Positions 1 to 8,411 of a DNA stretch of 64,000 nt are shown piece by piece. The notes beneath the pieces are model-generated. The model did not search any database, was not told the origin of the DNA, and saw only the letters and a list, made by a program, of their open reading frames with translations. The DNA is from Cryobacterium roopkundense (GTDB lineage Bacteria; Actinomycetota; Actinomycetes; Actinomycetales; Microbacteriaceae): contig NZ_JACHBQ010000001.1 of assembly GCF_014200405.1 (NCBI RefSeq), positions 4,278,001-4,342,000 of the forward strand, given 5' to 3'. A program made the position numbers and the translations under genes. The number at the start of each line of letters is the position of its first letter. The first letter of the stretch is position 1.

Positions 1-208
1 CGCCGATCTGTTTCAACGCTTCGAGGGAACGTGAATCGGCCTGCACGGCGTGTGTGACGCGCTCCGCCCACTTCTGCACGAGGGCCTCGCTGATGTCGAC
101 GACGAGCACTTCGCGGCCCAGTCGGTCGAGCTGACCTGCCGTGGCGGCGCCGAAACGACCCAGCCCGATGACGAGCACGGGGGCGTCGTGTTTGATGCGG
201 TCAACCAA
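1..208 (-). CDS. trkA: Trk/Ktr potassium uptake regulatory subunit TrkA (partial, 3' end outside window)
   Basis: The reverse strand reads VDRIKHDAPVLVIGLGRFGAATAG, a Rossmann nucleotide-binding start with the GxGxxG motif (GLGRFG) of the RCK/TrkA-N domain, followed by an acidic strand end (VVDIS). About 69 residues lie in the window. The start is a TTG at 208, overlapping the last codons of trkH by 8 nt, with a purine-rich GGAGGAAAGG ribosome site upstream inside trkH. It should gate the TrkH channel in response to NAD(H) or ATP/ADP. Family assignment is strong; the start choice is inferred. Confidence 0.85.
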   Translation of the reverse strand, partial: MVDRIKHDAPVLVIGLGRFGAATAGQLDRLGREVLVVDISEALVQKWAERVTHAVQADSRSLEALKQIG

Positions 209-1643
209 CGATGGGCCTTTCCTCCGGGCGCTTAAACAGTTGCCTGCTCTGGCTCGCCGCCAGTGCGGCAGCGAGTGTCACTGTACCAACCCGCCCCATG
301 AACATGGTGGCAGCCTGAACGTAGACCCCCTCCGGCGGCAGGTCGGCGGTGAGACCGGTGGACAGCCCACAGGTGGCGAAGGCACTGATCACGTCGAACA
401 GCACATGGTCCAACGGAGCCTGGGTGATGTGCAGAATGAGGATGCTGGACACCGCCACGGTTGTGGCGCCCCAGAGCACGACGCTCACCGAGAGGCGCAG
501 AATGTCGCTCGGGATGCGGCGCCCGAAAGCCTCCATCTGTTCCTTGCCGCGGGCCTCCGCGAAGGCGGCCAGAAAGAGGATGGCGAGGGTCGTCACCTTG
601 ATACCGCCGGCGGTCGACGCGGAGCCGCCGCCGATGAACATCAGCATGCTGCTCACGAGCAGGCTCGACCCGTGCAGGTCGCTGATTTCGATGGTGGCGA
701 AGCCGCCCGACCGGGTCATCACCGACATGAAGAGCGATTGGAATATTGTGTCGCCGGCGTTCAGCGACCCGAAGGTCTTCGGATTGTCGAATTCGAGAAT
801 GATGTAGATGATCATTCCGGCGAACATGAGCGCGATCGTGGTCACAAGGGTGAGCTTCACGTGCAGCGACCACAGCCGGGGCTTGCGCCAGCTGCGGGCG
901 AAGGCATAGATCACGGGGAATCCGAGGCTGCCGAGGAACACCCCGAGCATGAGTGCGCCGAGAAACCAGTAGTCGTTCTCGAACTGCCCAAGTCCCATAG
1001 CGTTCGGGCTGAATCCGGTGTTGGTAAACGCCATGGCGGCGTAGTAGAAACTGTGCCAGAGAGCCTCGCCTGCGCCAACACCGTCGATGAGCATCCGGGG
1101 AAAGAGCAGCGCCGCAACGCCGACCTCGATCACGAGGGCGCTGATCGCCACGGTGAGCAGCAGGCTGCCGACGTCGCCGAGCCGGATGGCCTGGCCCTCG
1201 TTCACCGGTCCCGCGTGGATGCGTGAGGGGTTCGAGTCGCTCGCCGCCATGAGCTTGGCGCGCAGCCCGAGGCGTCGGGAGATGACCATGCCCATAATGG
1301 AGGCGAGGGTGAGCACGCCGATGCCACCCACGTTCACACCCACGAAGACCAAGATGTTCCCGAAGGGTGACCAGTGGGTGGCCATGTCCACCGTGGCGAG
1401 ACCTGTGACGCAGATCACGGAAACCGCGGTGAAAAGTGCGTCATAAAGGGGCGTGATGGTGCGGTCGGCCGATGCGATCGGCAGCGAGAACAGCACTGTG
1501 AAGAGCAGTATCAGGGCCGTGAACACCAGGATGGCAAACCGTGACGGCGACGTTCGAACGATGTGATCGACACCGTCGCGAATGCGGCCGTACCAGGTGG
1601 ACTGGTGGTGCCCGAACCGCTTGGCGGAGGCGTTTGATTGCAC
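201..1643 (-). CDS. trkH: TrkH/KtrB-family potassium uptake channel subunit
   Basis: 480-residue membrane protein with the four pore-loop repeats typical of TrkH/KtrB, each carrying a central filter glycine: VICVTGLATVD, AFTNTGFSPNA, VMTRSGGFATI and FATCGLSTGLT. N-terminal residues 1-35 are basic and cytosolic; the rest is a series of hydrophobic helices. It forms the K+-translocating pore and works with the TrkA-type subunit encoded immediately downstream on the same strand (8-nt overlap), so the two are cotranscribed. Length is normal for the KtrB branch. The ATG start at 1643 follows a region divergent from the ArsR-type gene. Confidence 0.93.
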   Translation of the reverse strand: MQSNASAKRFGHHQSTWYGRIRDGVDHIVRTSPSRFAILVFTALILLFTVLFSLPIASADRTITPLYDALFTAVSVICVTGLATVDMATHWSPFGNILVFVGVNVGGIGVLTLASIMGMVISRRLGLRAKLMAASDSNPSRIHAGPVNEGQAIRLGDVGSLLLTVAISALVIEVGVAALLFPRMLIDGVGAGEALWHSFYYAAMAFTNTGFSPNAMGLGQFENDYWFLGALMLGVFLGSLGFPVIYAFARSWRKPRLWSLHVKLTLVTTIALMFAGMIIYIILEFDNPKTFGSLNAGDTIFQSLFMSVMTRSGGFATIEISDLHGSSLLVSSMLMFIGGGSASTAGGIKVTTLAILFLAAFAEARGKEQMEAFGRRIPSDILRLSVSVVLWGATTVAVSSILILHITQAPLDHVLFDVISAFATCGLSTGLTADLPPEGVYVQAATMFMGRVGTVTLAAALAASQSRQLFKRPEERPIVG

Positions 1644-1683
1644 GTGGAACCCCCAAGACCTGCGACCCGCGACAGTTTGTCAT

Positions 1684-1711
1684 GGTACTCCCTGTAAGGA
1701 GTGACTAACCT
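1684..1711 (+). promoter_or_regulatory. Putative leaderless promoter and operator of the ArsR-type gene
   Basis: TAACCT at 1706-1711 ends 6 nt before the ATG at 1718, the spacing of a leaderless -10 box. Just upstream a short dyad, ACTCC-N6-GGAGT (about 1685-1702), overlaps where RNA polymerase would sit and could be the repressor's own operator. Both are read directly from sequence; function is inferred. Confidence 0.5.
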
Positions 1712-1717
1712 GAGGGA

Positions 1718-2164
1718 ATGGCAGACATCTTCGACGTTGTGGCGGATTCGACCCGGCGGGACATCCTTCGGATCCTCCTCGATCGTCACAACCAGGGCGG
1801 CGAGGCTCGCGGTGAGCTCAGCGTCTCCGACATTGTCGGCAACCTCGGGCTCAGCCAGCCGACGGTCTCGAAGCACCTCAAGGTGCTGCGCGAGAGCGGG
1901 CTCGTGAGCGTGCGCGAAGAAGGCCAACACCGCTACTATCACCTCGACTACGCGCCTCTGGAGGCCATCGAAGACTGGCTCATCCCCTTCCTGAGCGTCG
2001 ACTTCGACGCCGCAGAAGAGGCAGAGGCCGCCGAGGAAGCCGGGCTGAAGGAAGAGCAGCGCGCGTTCGCCTCGGCCATCGGCAAGGCATTCGCCGACAC
2101 GTCGTACCAGATGACCCATGTCGTGAAAGACGCCACGGCGAAAAAGTGGCGCAAGAACGCCTAG
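1718..2164 (+). CDS. ArsR/SmtB-type winged-helix transcriptional regulator
   Basis: 148 residues. The winged helix-turn-helix fills roughly residues 1-80: a DSTRRDILRIL helix, then LSVSDIVGNLGLSQPTVSKHLKVLRESGLVSVREEGQHRYY, the classic ArsR recognition helix and beta wing. The C-terminal part is acidic and Glu/Ala-rich (about residues 95-120). No cysteine metal-site (CxC) is present, so it is unlikely to be a metal sensor of the ArsR type proper. Divergent from trkH. The start fits a leaderless mRNA. Targets are unknown. Confidence 0.85.
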   Translation: MADIFDVVADSTRRDILRILLDRHNQGGEARGELSVSDIVGNLGLSQPTVSKHLKVLRESGLVSVREEGQHRYYHLDYAPLEAIEDWLIPFLSVDFDAAEEAEAAEEAGLKEEQRAFASAIGKAFADTSYQMTHVVKDATAKKWRKNA

Positions 2165-2243
2165 ACGACCACGGTCTCTCGATCTAGAGTTACCTTCAGT
2201 GCACATCTCTCGTGCACGTTCGTGGACGCTGAAGGCGGGAATC

Positions 2244-2438
2244 GTGACACCGGATTTGGCTGATGTGCGGTTTCTTACCGTGGCCGAGGTCGCCGACATG
2301 ATGCGCGTGTCGAAGATGACGGTGTATCGCATGGTGCATTCGGGTGACTTGCCCGCAATTCGGTTCGGACGGTCGTTTCGGGTGCCGGAATCGGCCGTTG
2401 CGCTGGCCATTCAGAGCCCGATTGCCGACTCTGCGTAG
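2244..2438 (+). CDS. Small excisionase/BldC-like helix-turn-helix DNA-binding protein
   Basis: About 64 residues from the GTG at 2244 (preceded by GAAGGCGGGA); an in-frame GTG at 2199 would add 15 residues. The core FLTVAEVADMMRVSKMTVYRMVHSGDLPAIRFGRSFRVPESAV is a MerR/excisionase-type winged HTH of about 50 residues. In actinobacteria a gene of this type commonly lies directly before the bS22 small ribosomal protein gene (as in Mycobacterium Rv0500A/Rv0500B), which is the arrangement here. The name BldC-like is by fold only. Confidence 0.8.
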   Translation: MTPDLADVRFLTVAEVADMMRVSKMTVYRMVHSGDLPAIRFGRSFRVPESAVALAIQSPIADSA

Positions 2439-2519
2439 AACGCGGAGGATTTCTCCAGTAGAATGGGATTTTCGTGTCTGTCGCGAGTCCCGCGGCGAAT
2501 CAACTCTTTGTGAGGTCCT

Positions 2520-2618
2520 GTGGGTTCTGTAATCAAGAAGCGACGCAAGCGCATGGCAAAGAAGAAGCACCGCAAGCTGCTTCGTAAGACCCGCCACCAG
2601 CGTCGCAATAAGAAGTAA
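2520..2618 (+). CDS. bS22-type small ribosomal protein (AURKAIP1/COX24 domain)
   Basis: A 32-residue, extremely basic ORF starting at GTG 2520 and ending TAA 2618: VGSVIKKRRKRMAKKKHR then KLLRKTRHQRRNKK. It matches the AURKAIP1/COX24-domain mini-protein found as Rv0500B in Mycobacterium, identified in mycobacterial ribosome structures as bS22 and related to mitochondrial mS38 near the decoding centre. It is easily missed by gene callers because of its size. It follows the HTH gene by 81 nt and is followed at once by a terminator. An internal ATG at codon 12 is a weaker start. Confidence 0.9.
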   Translation: MGSVIKKRRKRMAKKKHRKLLRKTRHQRRNKK

Positions 2619-2646
2619 GACGGTCTTTAGGCCGTAACCAAGCGTG

Positions 2647-2678
2647 AGCGCTGGGCCCGAAGGGTCTGGCGCTTTTTG
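2647..2678 (+). terminator. Rho-independent terminator after the bS22 gene
   Basis: A 12-bp stem (AGCGCTGGGCCC against GGGTCTGGCGCT, allowing G-U pairs) with a GAA loop is followed by TTTTT at 2673-2677. It closes the HTH-bS22 transcription unit. Confidence 0.8.
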
Positions 2679-2711
2679 CTTGCCCTTTTCGGCTTCAACT
2701 AGGGTTGGACC

Positions 2712-2981
2712 ATGGCGAACATTCACCTCACACTGATCGGTAAGCCCGGTTGCCACCTCTGCGACGACGCACGTGGCCTCGTGGCAACGGTCGTGCAGAA
2801 GGTCGTGGCGGAACGCCCGTCCCCCGACATCACGGTGGAGGAGCGGTCCATTCTCGACGATGCCGAGCTGCACGATCTCTACGTCGAAGATATTCCCGTG
2901 CTGCTCATCAACGGCAAGGTGCACAACTACTGGCGCATCGACCCGATGCGTCTCCGCACGGCCCTCTTGGAGGTCTCATGA
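2712..2981 (+). CDS. Glutaredoxin-family thiol-disulfide protein
   Basis: 89 residues with a single thioredoxin-like fold. The redox motif CHLC lies at about residues 15-18 (GKPGCHLCDDA) and a cis-proline loop, VEDIPVLLI, near residue 60. This is the DUF836/glutaredoxin-like small family common in actinobacteria. The start is supported by TAGGGT at 2700-2705, six nt before the ATG, i.e. a leaderless transcript. It overlaps the next gene by ATGA, so the two are translationally coupled. Substrate is unknown. Confidence 0.85.
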   Translation: MANIHLTLIGKPGCHLCDDARGLVATVVQKVVAERPSPDITVEERSILDDAELHDLYVEDIPVLLINGKVHNYWRIDPMRLRTALLEVS

Positions 2982-3277
2982 CCATTCGTCACATTGTTTT
3001 CTGGAAGCTCAGTGCTGTCACGCCCCGCAAGAAGGCCGTTGATGCCGCCGGCGTCGCGAGCCGCCTCGAGGCACTCGTGGGAGTGGTTCCCGAGATCCGC
3101 GCGCTGACCGTCGGCCCCGACGTCGCCGGTGACGAGAACTGGGACATGGCTTTGATCGTGGACGTGGACGACCTTGACGCCCTCGCGCGGTACCAGGCGC
3201 ATCCGGATCACAGGGCTGCCGGTGCCTTTATTCGCACCGTCGTCACCGACCGCCTCGCAGTAGATCTGGCGGTCTAG
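2978..3277 (+). CDS. Dabb-family (stress-responsive A/B barrel) protein
   Basis: 99 residues beginning MTIRHIVFWKL, the typical first strand of the dimeric alpha+beta barrel Dabb domain, with the characteristic Y-x-x-H-P-D-H pattern (YQAHPDHRAA) near residue 75. Members act as small enzymes or structural proteins; no specific function can be assigned. ATGA overlap with the glutaredoxin gene suggests a two-gene operon. Confidence 0.8.
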   Translation: MTIRHIVFWKLSAVTPRKKAVDAAGVASRLEALVGVVPEIRALTVGPDVAGDENWDMALIVDVDDLDALARYQAHPDHRAAGAFIRTVVTDRLAVDLAV

Positions 3278-3335
3278 CGACCGGCCTCGCGCCCCCACCC
3301 CGTTGGTCGACCAGCGGTTGAGGAGCGCGTTGGGG

Positions 3336-4664
3336 CTACGGCTCCAAGCGGGTGGGGCCGCGGAACAGATACGTGACCTCGCGGATGCTCGCCTGGTGCA
3401 GCATGAGCATCAGCACGCGGGCGAGGCCCATGCCGAATCCTCCGTGGCTCGGCACACCGTACCGGAAGAAGTCGAGGTAGCCCTCGATCTCCTTCGGGTC
3501 GAGGCCCTTCTCGACCGCCTGCGCTTCAAGCACGTTGATGCGGTGCTCGCGCTGCGCTCCCGTCGAGATCTCGGTGCCGTTGAAGATGAGGTCGTAGCTC
3601 TTCGTGACGCTCTCGTCGCCCTCGTGACGCATGTGGTAGAACGGGCGGATGCTCGAGGCGTAGTCGGTGAGGAACACAAACTCATGCCCGAACTTCTCCG
3701 CAACGTACGCGGCGATCTGGCGCTCGCCCTCGGGGTCCATGTCGTCGTCGTCGCGGGGAACCTCGTAGCCACGGCTCTTCACGATCTCCTTCGCCTCGGC
3801 GAGGGGGATACGTGGGAACGGCTGGCTCGGAACCGTCACCTCGACGTCGAACAGGGCCTTGACTTCGTCGCCGTGCTTCGCCCTGACGGCGCTGAAGCCG
3901 GCCACCATGAGCTCTTCGTGCAACTGCATGACGTCTTCGTGACTGTCGATCCAGCTGATCTCCGAGTCAACGCTGGTGAACTCGGTGGAGTGGCGGCTGG
4001 TGAACGAGGGGTCGGCGCGGAACGCCGGGCCCACCTCGAAGATCTTGCCGAAGCCAGCCGACTGCGCCATCTGCTTGAAGAACTGCGGGCTCTGCGCGAG
4101 ATAGGCCTTCGTGTCGAAGTAGCCCACCTCGAACAGCTCGGCGCGGCTCTCGCTCGCGCTCGCCATCAGCTTGGGGGTGTGCAGCTCGATGAAGTCGTGC
4201 TCGATCCAGTACGTGCGCAGGGCGTGCTCGAACGTGGTCTGGATGCGGAAGATGAGGTTCTGCTTCGGGTTGCGCAGGTCGAGGAAGCGCCAGTCCATGC
4301 GCTTGTCGAGGCTCGAGTCGGCCGCAATCGGCGTCTCGGGGATGGCGGCAGACACCACGGTGAGAGTGGCGAGCTTGATTTCGATGCCGCCGAGCTTCAC
4401 ACGCTCGTCGTGCTTGAGCTGTCCCGTCACGGTCACGAAGGTGCCCTGGGCCAGGCCCGAGATGCTCGTGGCCGGCTCGTCGGCAACGATAATGCCATCG
4501 GCATCCGTTGTGCGGGGGTTGACGAGCTGGACGGCGCCCGATTCGTCGCGCAGAACGACGAATTGAACCTTCTTCTGGTCTCGAACGGTATCGACCCAGC
4601 CGGACACCGTTACGGGGCCGTCGTCGAGAGCGGACAGGTTCTTGATCACTACGCGCGAAGTCAC
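3336..4664 (-). CDS. aspS: Aspartate-tRNA(Asp/Asn) ligase, archaeal-type
   Basis: 442 residues from GTG 4664. An N-terminal OB-fold anticodon-binding domain (about 1-105, VTVSGWVDTVRDQKKVQFVVLRDE) precedes the class II catalytic core with motif 2 (VGPAFRADPSFTSRHSTEFT) and motif 3 (GGFGMGLARVLMLML). The length and lack of the roughly 150-residue GAD insertion of typical bacterial AspRS (about 590 aa) place it in the archaeal/eukaryal-like branch, which in bacteria is usually non-discriminating and supplies Asp-tRNA(Asn) to GatCAB; that specificity is inferred. TAAACT at 4677-4672 lies 7 nt before the GTG, fitting a leaderless mRNA divergent from the phosphatase gene. Confidence 0.92.
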   Translation of the reverse strand: MTSRVVIKNLSALDDGPVTVSGWVDTVRDQKKVQFVVLRDESGAVQLVNPRTTDADGIIVADEPATSISGLAQGTFVTVTGQLKHDERVKLGGIEIKLATLTVVSAAIPETPIAADSSLDKRMDWRFLDLRNPKQNLIFRIQTTFEHALRTYWIEHDFIELHTPKLMASASESRAELFEVGYFDTKAYLAQSPQFFKQMAQSAGFGKIFEVGPAFRADPSFTSRHSTEFTSVDSEISWIDSHEDVMQLHEELMVAGFSAVRAKHGDEVKALFDVEVTVPSQPFPRIPLAEAKEIVKSRGYEVPRDDDDMDPEGERQIAAYVAEKFGHEFVFLTDYASSIRPFYHMRHEGDESVTKSYDLIFNGTEISTGAQREHRINVLEAQAVEKGLDPKEIEGYLDFFRYGVPSHGGFGMGLARVLMLMLHQASIREVTYLFRGPTRLEP

Positions 4665-4728
4665 ACGTCTGAGTTTAGCCGCCCGCCTCACGGCAAATTC
4701 GCGGGTGCCCTGTCAATAGACTGGGTGG

Positions 4729-5373
4729 GTGGTAGCCAGTCAAGTTCATCTCGTGCGTCATGGTGAGGTTTTTAACCCCCGGGGCGTGCTCTACGGCAGG
4801 CTGCCGAACTATGGACTCTCCGAGTTGGGCGCGAAGATGGCAGCGGCCGCTGCCGCCGACCTCGTGACCCGCGGGCGCCCCGTGGTGCGCGTGATCGCAT
4901 CGCCGTTGCAGCGCGCGCAGGAGTCCGCCGCGCCGATTGCGAGCGCATTCTCCCTGCAGCTTGACACCGACGAGCGCATCATCGAGCCCACCAACCACTT
5001 CGAGGGCAAGCGGATGCGCGGCGAGGGCGGCGCCCTGCGGGACGTGCGTAACTGGCCCTACCTCGTGAACCCCATGCGTCCGAGCTGGGGCGAGCCGTTC
5101 CGCTCGGTCGCCGATCGGATGCTTGCCGCCATCCACGACGCCTGGAACTCCGTCGACGACGGCGACGTCGTGCTGGTCAGCCACCAACTCCCCATCTGGA
5201 TGGTGCACCGCGCGCTCGCGAAGGAGCGCCTCGCCCACGACCCGCGCAAGCGCCGCTGCGCCCTCTCGAGCATCACGACGGTCTCCTGGCGCGGCGACCA
5301 CTTCGAAGAAACCGCCTACTCCAGCCCGGCCGCCCACCTGCAGGGTTCGGCAACGGATGTCGGTGCCGTCTGA
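4729..5373 (+). CDS. Histidine phosphatase (phosphoglycerate-mutase-like) superfamily protein
   Basis: 214 residues. The catalytic motif is LVRHGEV near residues 8-14, with a second catalytic histidine in VLVSHQLPIWMVHR (about residue 150) and conserved arginine in SPLQRAQESA. It heads the cytochrome c biogenesis run, overlapping the next gene by TGATG, a position this family often holds in actinobacteria, but the link to haem handling is unproven. TAGACT at 4717-4722 ends six nt before the GTG start (leaderless). Confidence 0.85.
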   Translation: MVASQVHLVRHGEVFNPRGVLYGRLPNYGLSELGAKMAAAAAADLVTRGRPVVRVIASPLQRAQESAAPIASAFSLQLDTDERIIEPTNHFEGKRMRGEGGALRDVRNWPYLVNPMRPSWGEPFRSVADRMLAAIHDAWNSVDDGDVVLVSHQLPIWMVHRALAKERLAHDPRKRRCALSSITTVSWRGDHFEETAYSSPAAHLQGSATDVGAV

Positions 5374-5969
5374 TGCGCGCCCCTCGCCTTGCGATGACGG
5401 TCGGCCTCGTCGCCCTCGCCCTGGTTCTCACCGGCTGCTCATCTGATCCGCTCGCCGACCAGTACCGGGAGGGAAGCAGCAAGGGTTTCATCGCGGGAGA
5501 CGGCAGCGTCACCGAGATTGCGGCATCCGCTCGAGGCGAAGCAATCGATTTTACCGGCATCGGCGAGAACGGCGAGACTCTCGCGAGCGCCGACTACGCG
5601 GGCGAGGTGCTCGTGGTGAACTTCTGGTACGCGAGCTGCGCCCCGTGCCGCGCCGAAGCTGCGGACCTGCAGAAGCTCAACGCCCAGTTCGAAGACAACG
5701 GCGCCTCTTTTCTCGGTGTGAACGTGCGAGACCAGGCCGCCAACGCGATGGCCTTCAACGACACCTACGGCATCACCTACCCCTCCGTGCTCGACGTCAA
5801 CGACGGTGGCATGCAGCTGGCGTTCAGCGGAAGCATTCCGCCGAACGCCGTGCCCACCACCCTCGTGCTCGACAAGCAGGGGCGGGTGGCCGCGCGCATC
5901 CTCGGCCAGGTCACGTCGCCCTCCATCCTCGAAACCCTGATCCGTGACACCGTTGCCGAGGTCTCCTAG
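5373..5969 (+). CDS. TlpA/ResA-like membrane-anchored thioredoxin lipoprotein
   Basis: 198 residues. An N-terminal signal ends in a lipobox (VLTGCSS, Cys about residue 22). A TlpA/AhpC-type thioredoxin domain follows with WYASCAPCRAEA (CxxC) near residue 85-95 and a cis-Pro loop VPTTLVLD. In System II cytochrome c maturation such proteins reduce apocytochrome CxxCH thiols outside the membrane, fed electrons by CcdA, whose gene follows after 2 nt. Confidence 0.9.
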   Translation: MRAPRLAMTVGLVALALVLTGCSSDPLADQYREGSSKGFIAGDGSVTEIAASARGEAIDFTGIGENGETLASADYAGEVLVVNFWYASCAPCRAEAADLQKLNAQFEDNGASFLGVNVRDQAANAMAFNDTYGITYPSVLDVNDGGMQLAFSGSIPPNAVPTTLVLDKQGRVAARILGQVTSPSILETLIRDTVAEVS

Positions 5970-5971
5970 GC

Positions 5972-6733
5972 GTGGGCAATCCGTTCGGTGAGATCGTCTT
6001 CAGCGGTCCGTTGCTCTTCGCGATTCCGATCGCCATCCTCGCCGGACTCGTGTCATTCGCTTCCCCGTGCATCCTCCCGCTCGTGCCCGGGTACCTGGCC
6101 TACATCGGCGGGTTCGCCGACGGCAGCACCAGCGCAGCCAAGGGTGACCGCCGCGGCCGCCGCCGGCTCCTCACCGGAGTGGCGCTGTTCATCCTCGGGT
6201 TCACCCTCGTCTTCGTTCTCACGGGAGTGGTGTTCGGCGCGGCCGGTTTCTGGCTCAATCAATACCGCGACCTCGTAGGCCGCATCGCCGGCGTGGTCGT
6301 GATCCTGCTCGGCCTCGTGTTCGTGGGTCAGTTCGGGGTGATGCAGCGCACGCTGAAAACACAGTGGCGACCCAAGATGGGCCTCGCCGGTGCGCCGCTG
6401 CTCGGCGCCGTCTTCGCCGTGGGGTGGACGCCCTGCACCGGCCCCACGCTCACCGCCATCAACTCGCTCAGCCTCACCACGGGATCCCCGTGGCAGGGCG
6501 GGCTGCTCGCGCTGTTCTATGCGCTCGGCCTCGGCATCCCTTTTCTCCTGATCGCGCTGGGCCTTAACTGGGCCACCGGAAGCGTCGCCTTCTTGAAACG
6601 GCATATCCGGGCTATCAACCTGTTCGGTGGGGTCTTCCTCATCGTCATCGGCGTGCTCATGGTGAGCGGCATCTGGGGCCAGTGGCTCCTCGACCTGCAA
6701 GGGGTGATTGGCAACTTTGTCCCGGCCATCTGA
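5972..6733 (+). CDS. ccdA: Cytochrome c biogenesis protein CcdA
   Basis: 253-residue polytopic membrane protein. Paired cysteines lie in matching positions of the two halves: SFASPCILPLVPGYLAYIGG and VGWTPCTGPTLTAI. Six hydrophobic helices are visible. CcdA passes reducing equivalents from cytosolic thioredoxin to the extracytoplasmic thioredoxin (the preceding gene). GTG start at 5972, 2 nt after the previous stop; its 3' end overlaps resB by 26 nt. Confidence 0.93.
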   Translation: MGNPFGEIVFSGPLLFAIPIAILAGLVSFASPCILPLVPGYLAYIGGFADGSTSAAKGDRRGRRRLLTGVALFILGFTLVFVLTGVVFGAAGFWLNQYRDLVGRIAGVVVILLGLVFVGQFGVMQRTLKTQWRPKMGLAGAPLLGAVFAVGWTPCTGPTLTAINSLSLTTGSPWQGGLLALFYALGLGIPFLLIALGLNWATGSVAFLKRHIRAINLFGGVFLIVIGVLMVSGIWGQWLLDLQGVIGNFVPAI

Positions 6734-8402
6734 CCACTACGATTCCGCGCCGGCCCAGGCTGCCGACGCCCAGATCGTGCAGCCCAAGCTTGGCCTGACG
6801 GGCTGGCTGCGCTGGTTCTGGCGCCAGCTCACGAGCATGCGCACCGCCCTCTTCCTGCTGCTCATGCTCGCCATCGCCGCGATTCCGGGTTCCCTCGTGC
6901 CGCAGCGAAGTTCGGACCCAAACGGTGTCACGCAGTACTTCACCGACAACCCCGATCTCGCGCCCATGCTCGACAAGATCCAGGCCTTCGACGTCTACTC
7001 CTCCGCGTGGTTCTCGGCGATCTACATCCTGCTGTTCGTCTCCCTCATCGGCTGCGTCATTCCGCGCACCAAGCACCACTTTCTCGCCCTGCGCGCCAAG
7101 CCGCCGGTGACTCCTGCGCGTCTGGCAAGGCTGGCCGGTTTCACCGTGCGCACGGCGCCCGCGGGAACGGATGCCTCGGCGGCGATCGGCTCGGCACGTG
7201 CGCTCTTGAAATCCAGCGGCTACCGCACCGTCCTGTTCGACGACACGCGAGCCGGCACCACGTTCTCAGTCTCGGCGGAGCGCGGTTACCTGCGCGAAAC
7301 CGGCAATCTCGTGTTCCACTTCGCCCTCGTGGGAATCCTCATCACGGTGGGCTTCGGCGGCGGCTACGGCTTCAGCGGTCAGCGCGTGATCGTGGAGGGG
7401 CAGACCTTCGTCAACACGCTGCTCGCCTACGACTCGTTCAACCCGGGCCGTTTCTTCGACAGCGACTCCCTCGACCCGTACAAGCTCACACTCGACGACT
7501 TCGCCGTGGAATATGAGCAGATGAACCTCAAGGCCTACGGGCAGCCCGTCGATTTCACAGCGAGCGTCACGGTCACCGACGAAGAGGCGAAAGAGACCGA
7601 AGGCGAGGTGAAGGTCAACGGACCGCTGCGCACCGGCGGCACCGACATCTTCCTGCTCGGAAACGGCTACGCGCCCACCATCACCGTGAAAGATCCGAGC
7701 GGCACGGCCGTCTTCACCGATTCGGTTCCCTTCCTGCCTCAGGACGCCAACCTCACCTCGCTCGGCGTGGTGAAGGTACCCGACGGGCTCGCCGAGCAGC
7801 TGGGCATGATCGGGTTCTTCTACCCGACACAGGCCGACACTCAGTCAGGCGCTTTCTTCTCGTCATTCCCCGACCTCGAGTACCCGGTGCTCACCCTGCG
7901 GGTCTACACGGGGGACCTGGGTCTCGACGCCGGCGTGCCGACATCCGTTTACTCGCTCAACACCGACGAGATGACCCCGCTCACCGGGGGCGCCACCGGG
8001 GTGGAATCCCTCGAACTGATGCCCGGTGAAACTGTGGATCTGCCGAACGGCCTCGGCACCGTCACCTTCGACAACGCGAGCCCGAACGCCGCCGCGAACG
8101 ATTTCTCCACCTCGGTTCCGCGCTTCGCCTCGTTCGATGTGCACCGTGATCCGACGCAGGGTTGGGTGCTGCTGTTCGCGATGGCGGCCCTGTTTGGCCT
8201 TTTGACCGGGCTTTTCGTGCCCCGACGCCGGGTGTGGGTCAAGGCCGTCGATCAGACGGACGGAACCGTGCGCCTCGAATACGCCGGACTCGCCCGCGGT
8301 GACGACCCGGCCCTCGAAGCCGCGGTGGCCGACCTGGCCGACAGGCATTCCGCCCAGTTCAACCCCATTCAGGTCGTCGACCCGACGCCCAAACCGACTT
8401 AG
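6708..8402 (+). CDS. resB: Cytochrome c biogenesis protein ResB
   Basis: 564 residues. Early helices include LTSMRTALFLLLMLAIAAIPGSLVPQR (about 40-65, a hallmark of ResB/Ccs1), a helix pair near 100-120 and 200-220, a large extracytoplasmic domain (about 225-490) and a last helix (GWVLLFAMAALFGLLTGLFVP) before a short cytosolic tail. ResB with ResC forms the haem export and ligation complex. The TTG start at 6708 lies inside ccdA; a later internal start is possible but would leave no RBS closer. Confidence 0.92.
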   Translation: MATLSRPSDHYDSAPAQAADAQIVQPKLGLTGWLRWFWRQLTSMRTALFLLLMLAIAAIPGSLVPQRSSDPNGVTQYFTDNPDLAPMLDKIQAFDVYSSAWFSAIYILLFVSLIGCVIPRTKHHFLALRAKPPVTPARLARLAGFTVRTAPAGTDASAAIGSARALLKSSGYRTVLFDDTRAGTTFSVSAERGYLRETGNLVFHFALVGILITVGFGGGYGFSGQRVIVEGQTFVNTLLAYDSFNPGRFFDSDSLDPYKLTLDDFAVEYEQMNLKAYGQPVDFTASVTVTDEEAKETEGEVKVNGPLRTGGTDIFLLGNGYAPTITVKDPSGTAVFTDSVPFLPQDANLTSLGVVKVPDGLAEQLGMIGFFYPTQADTQSGAFFSSFPDLEYPVLTLRVYTGDLGLDAGVPTSVYSLNTDEMTPLTGGATGVESLELMPGETVDLPNGLGTVTFDNASPNAAANDFSTSVPRFASFDVHRDPTQGWVLLFAMAALFGLLTGLFVPRRRVWVKAVDQTDGTVRLEYAGLARGDDPALEAAVADLADRHSAQFNPIQVVDPTPKPT

Positions 8403-8411
8403 GCTTACATC

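Noticed and set aside
141..1226. Long plus-strand frame of 361 codons opposite trkH
   Set aside because: It is a shadow of the GC-rich trkH reading frame; the His/Glu/Arg-rich translation resembles no protein family.
3303..4766. Plus-strand frame of 487 codons opposite aspS
   Set aside because: Antisense shadow of aspS; all recognisable motifs are on the minus strand.
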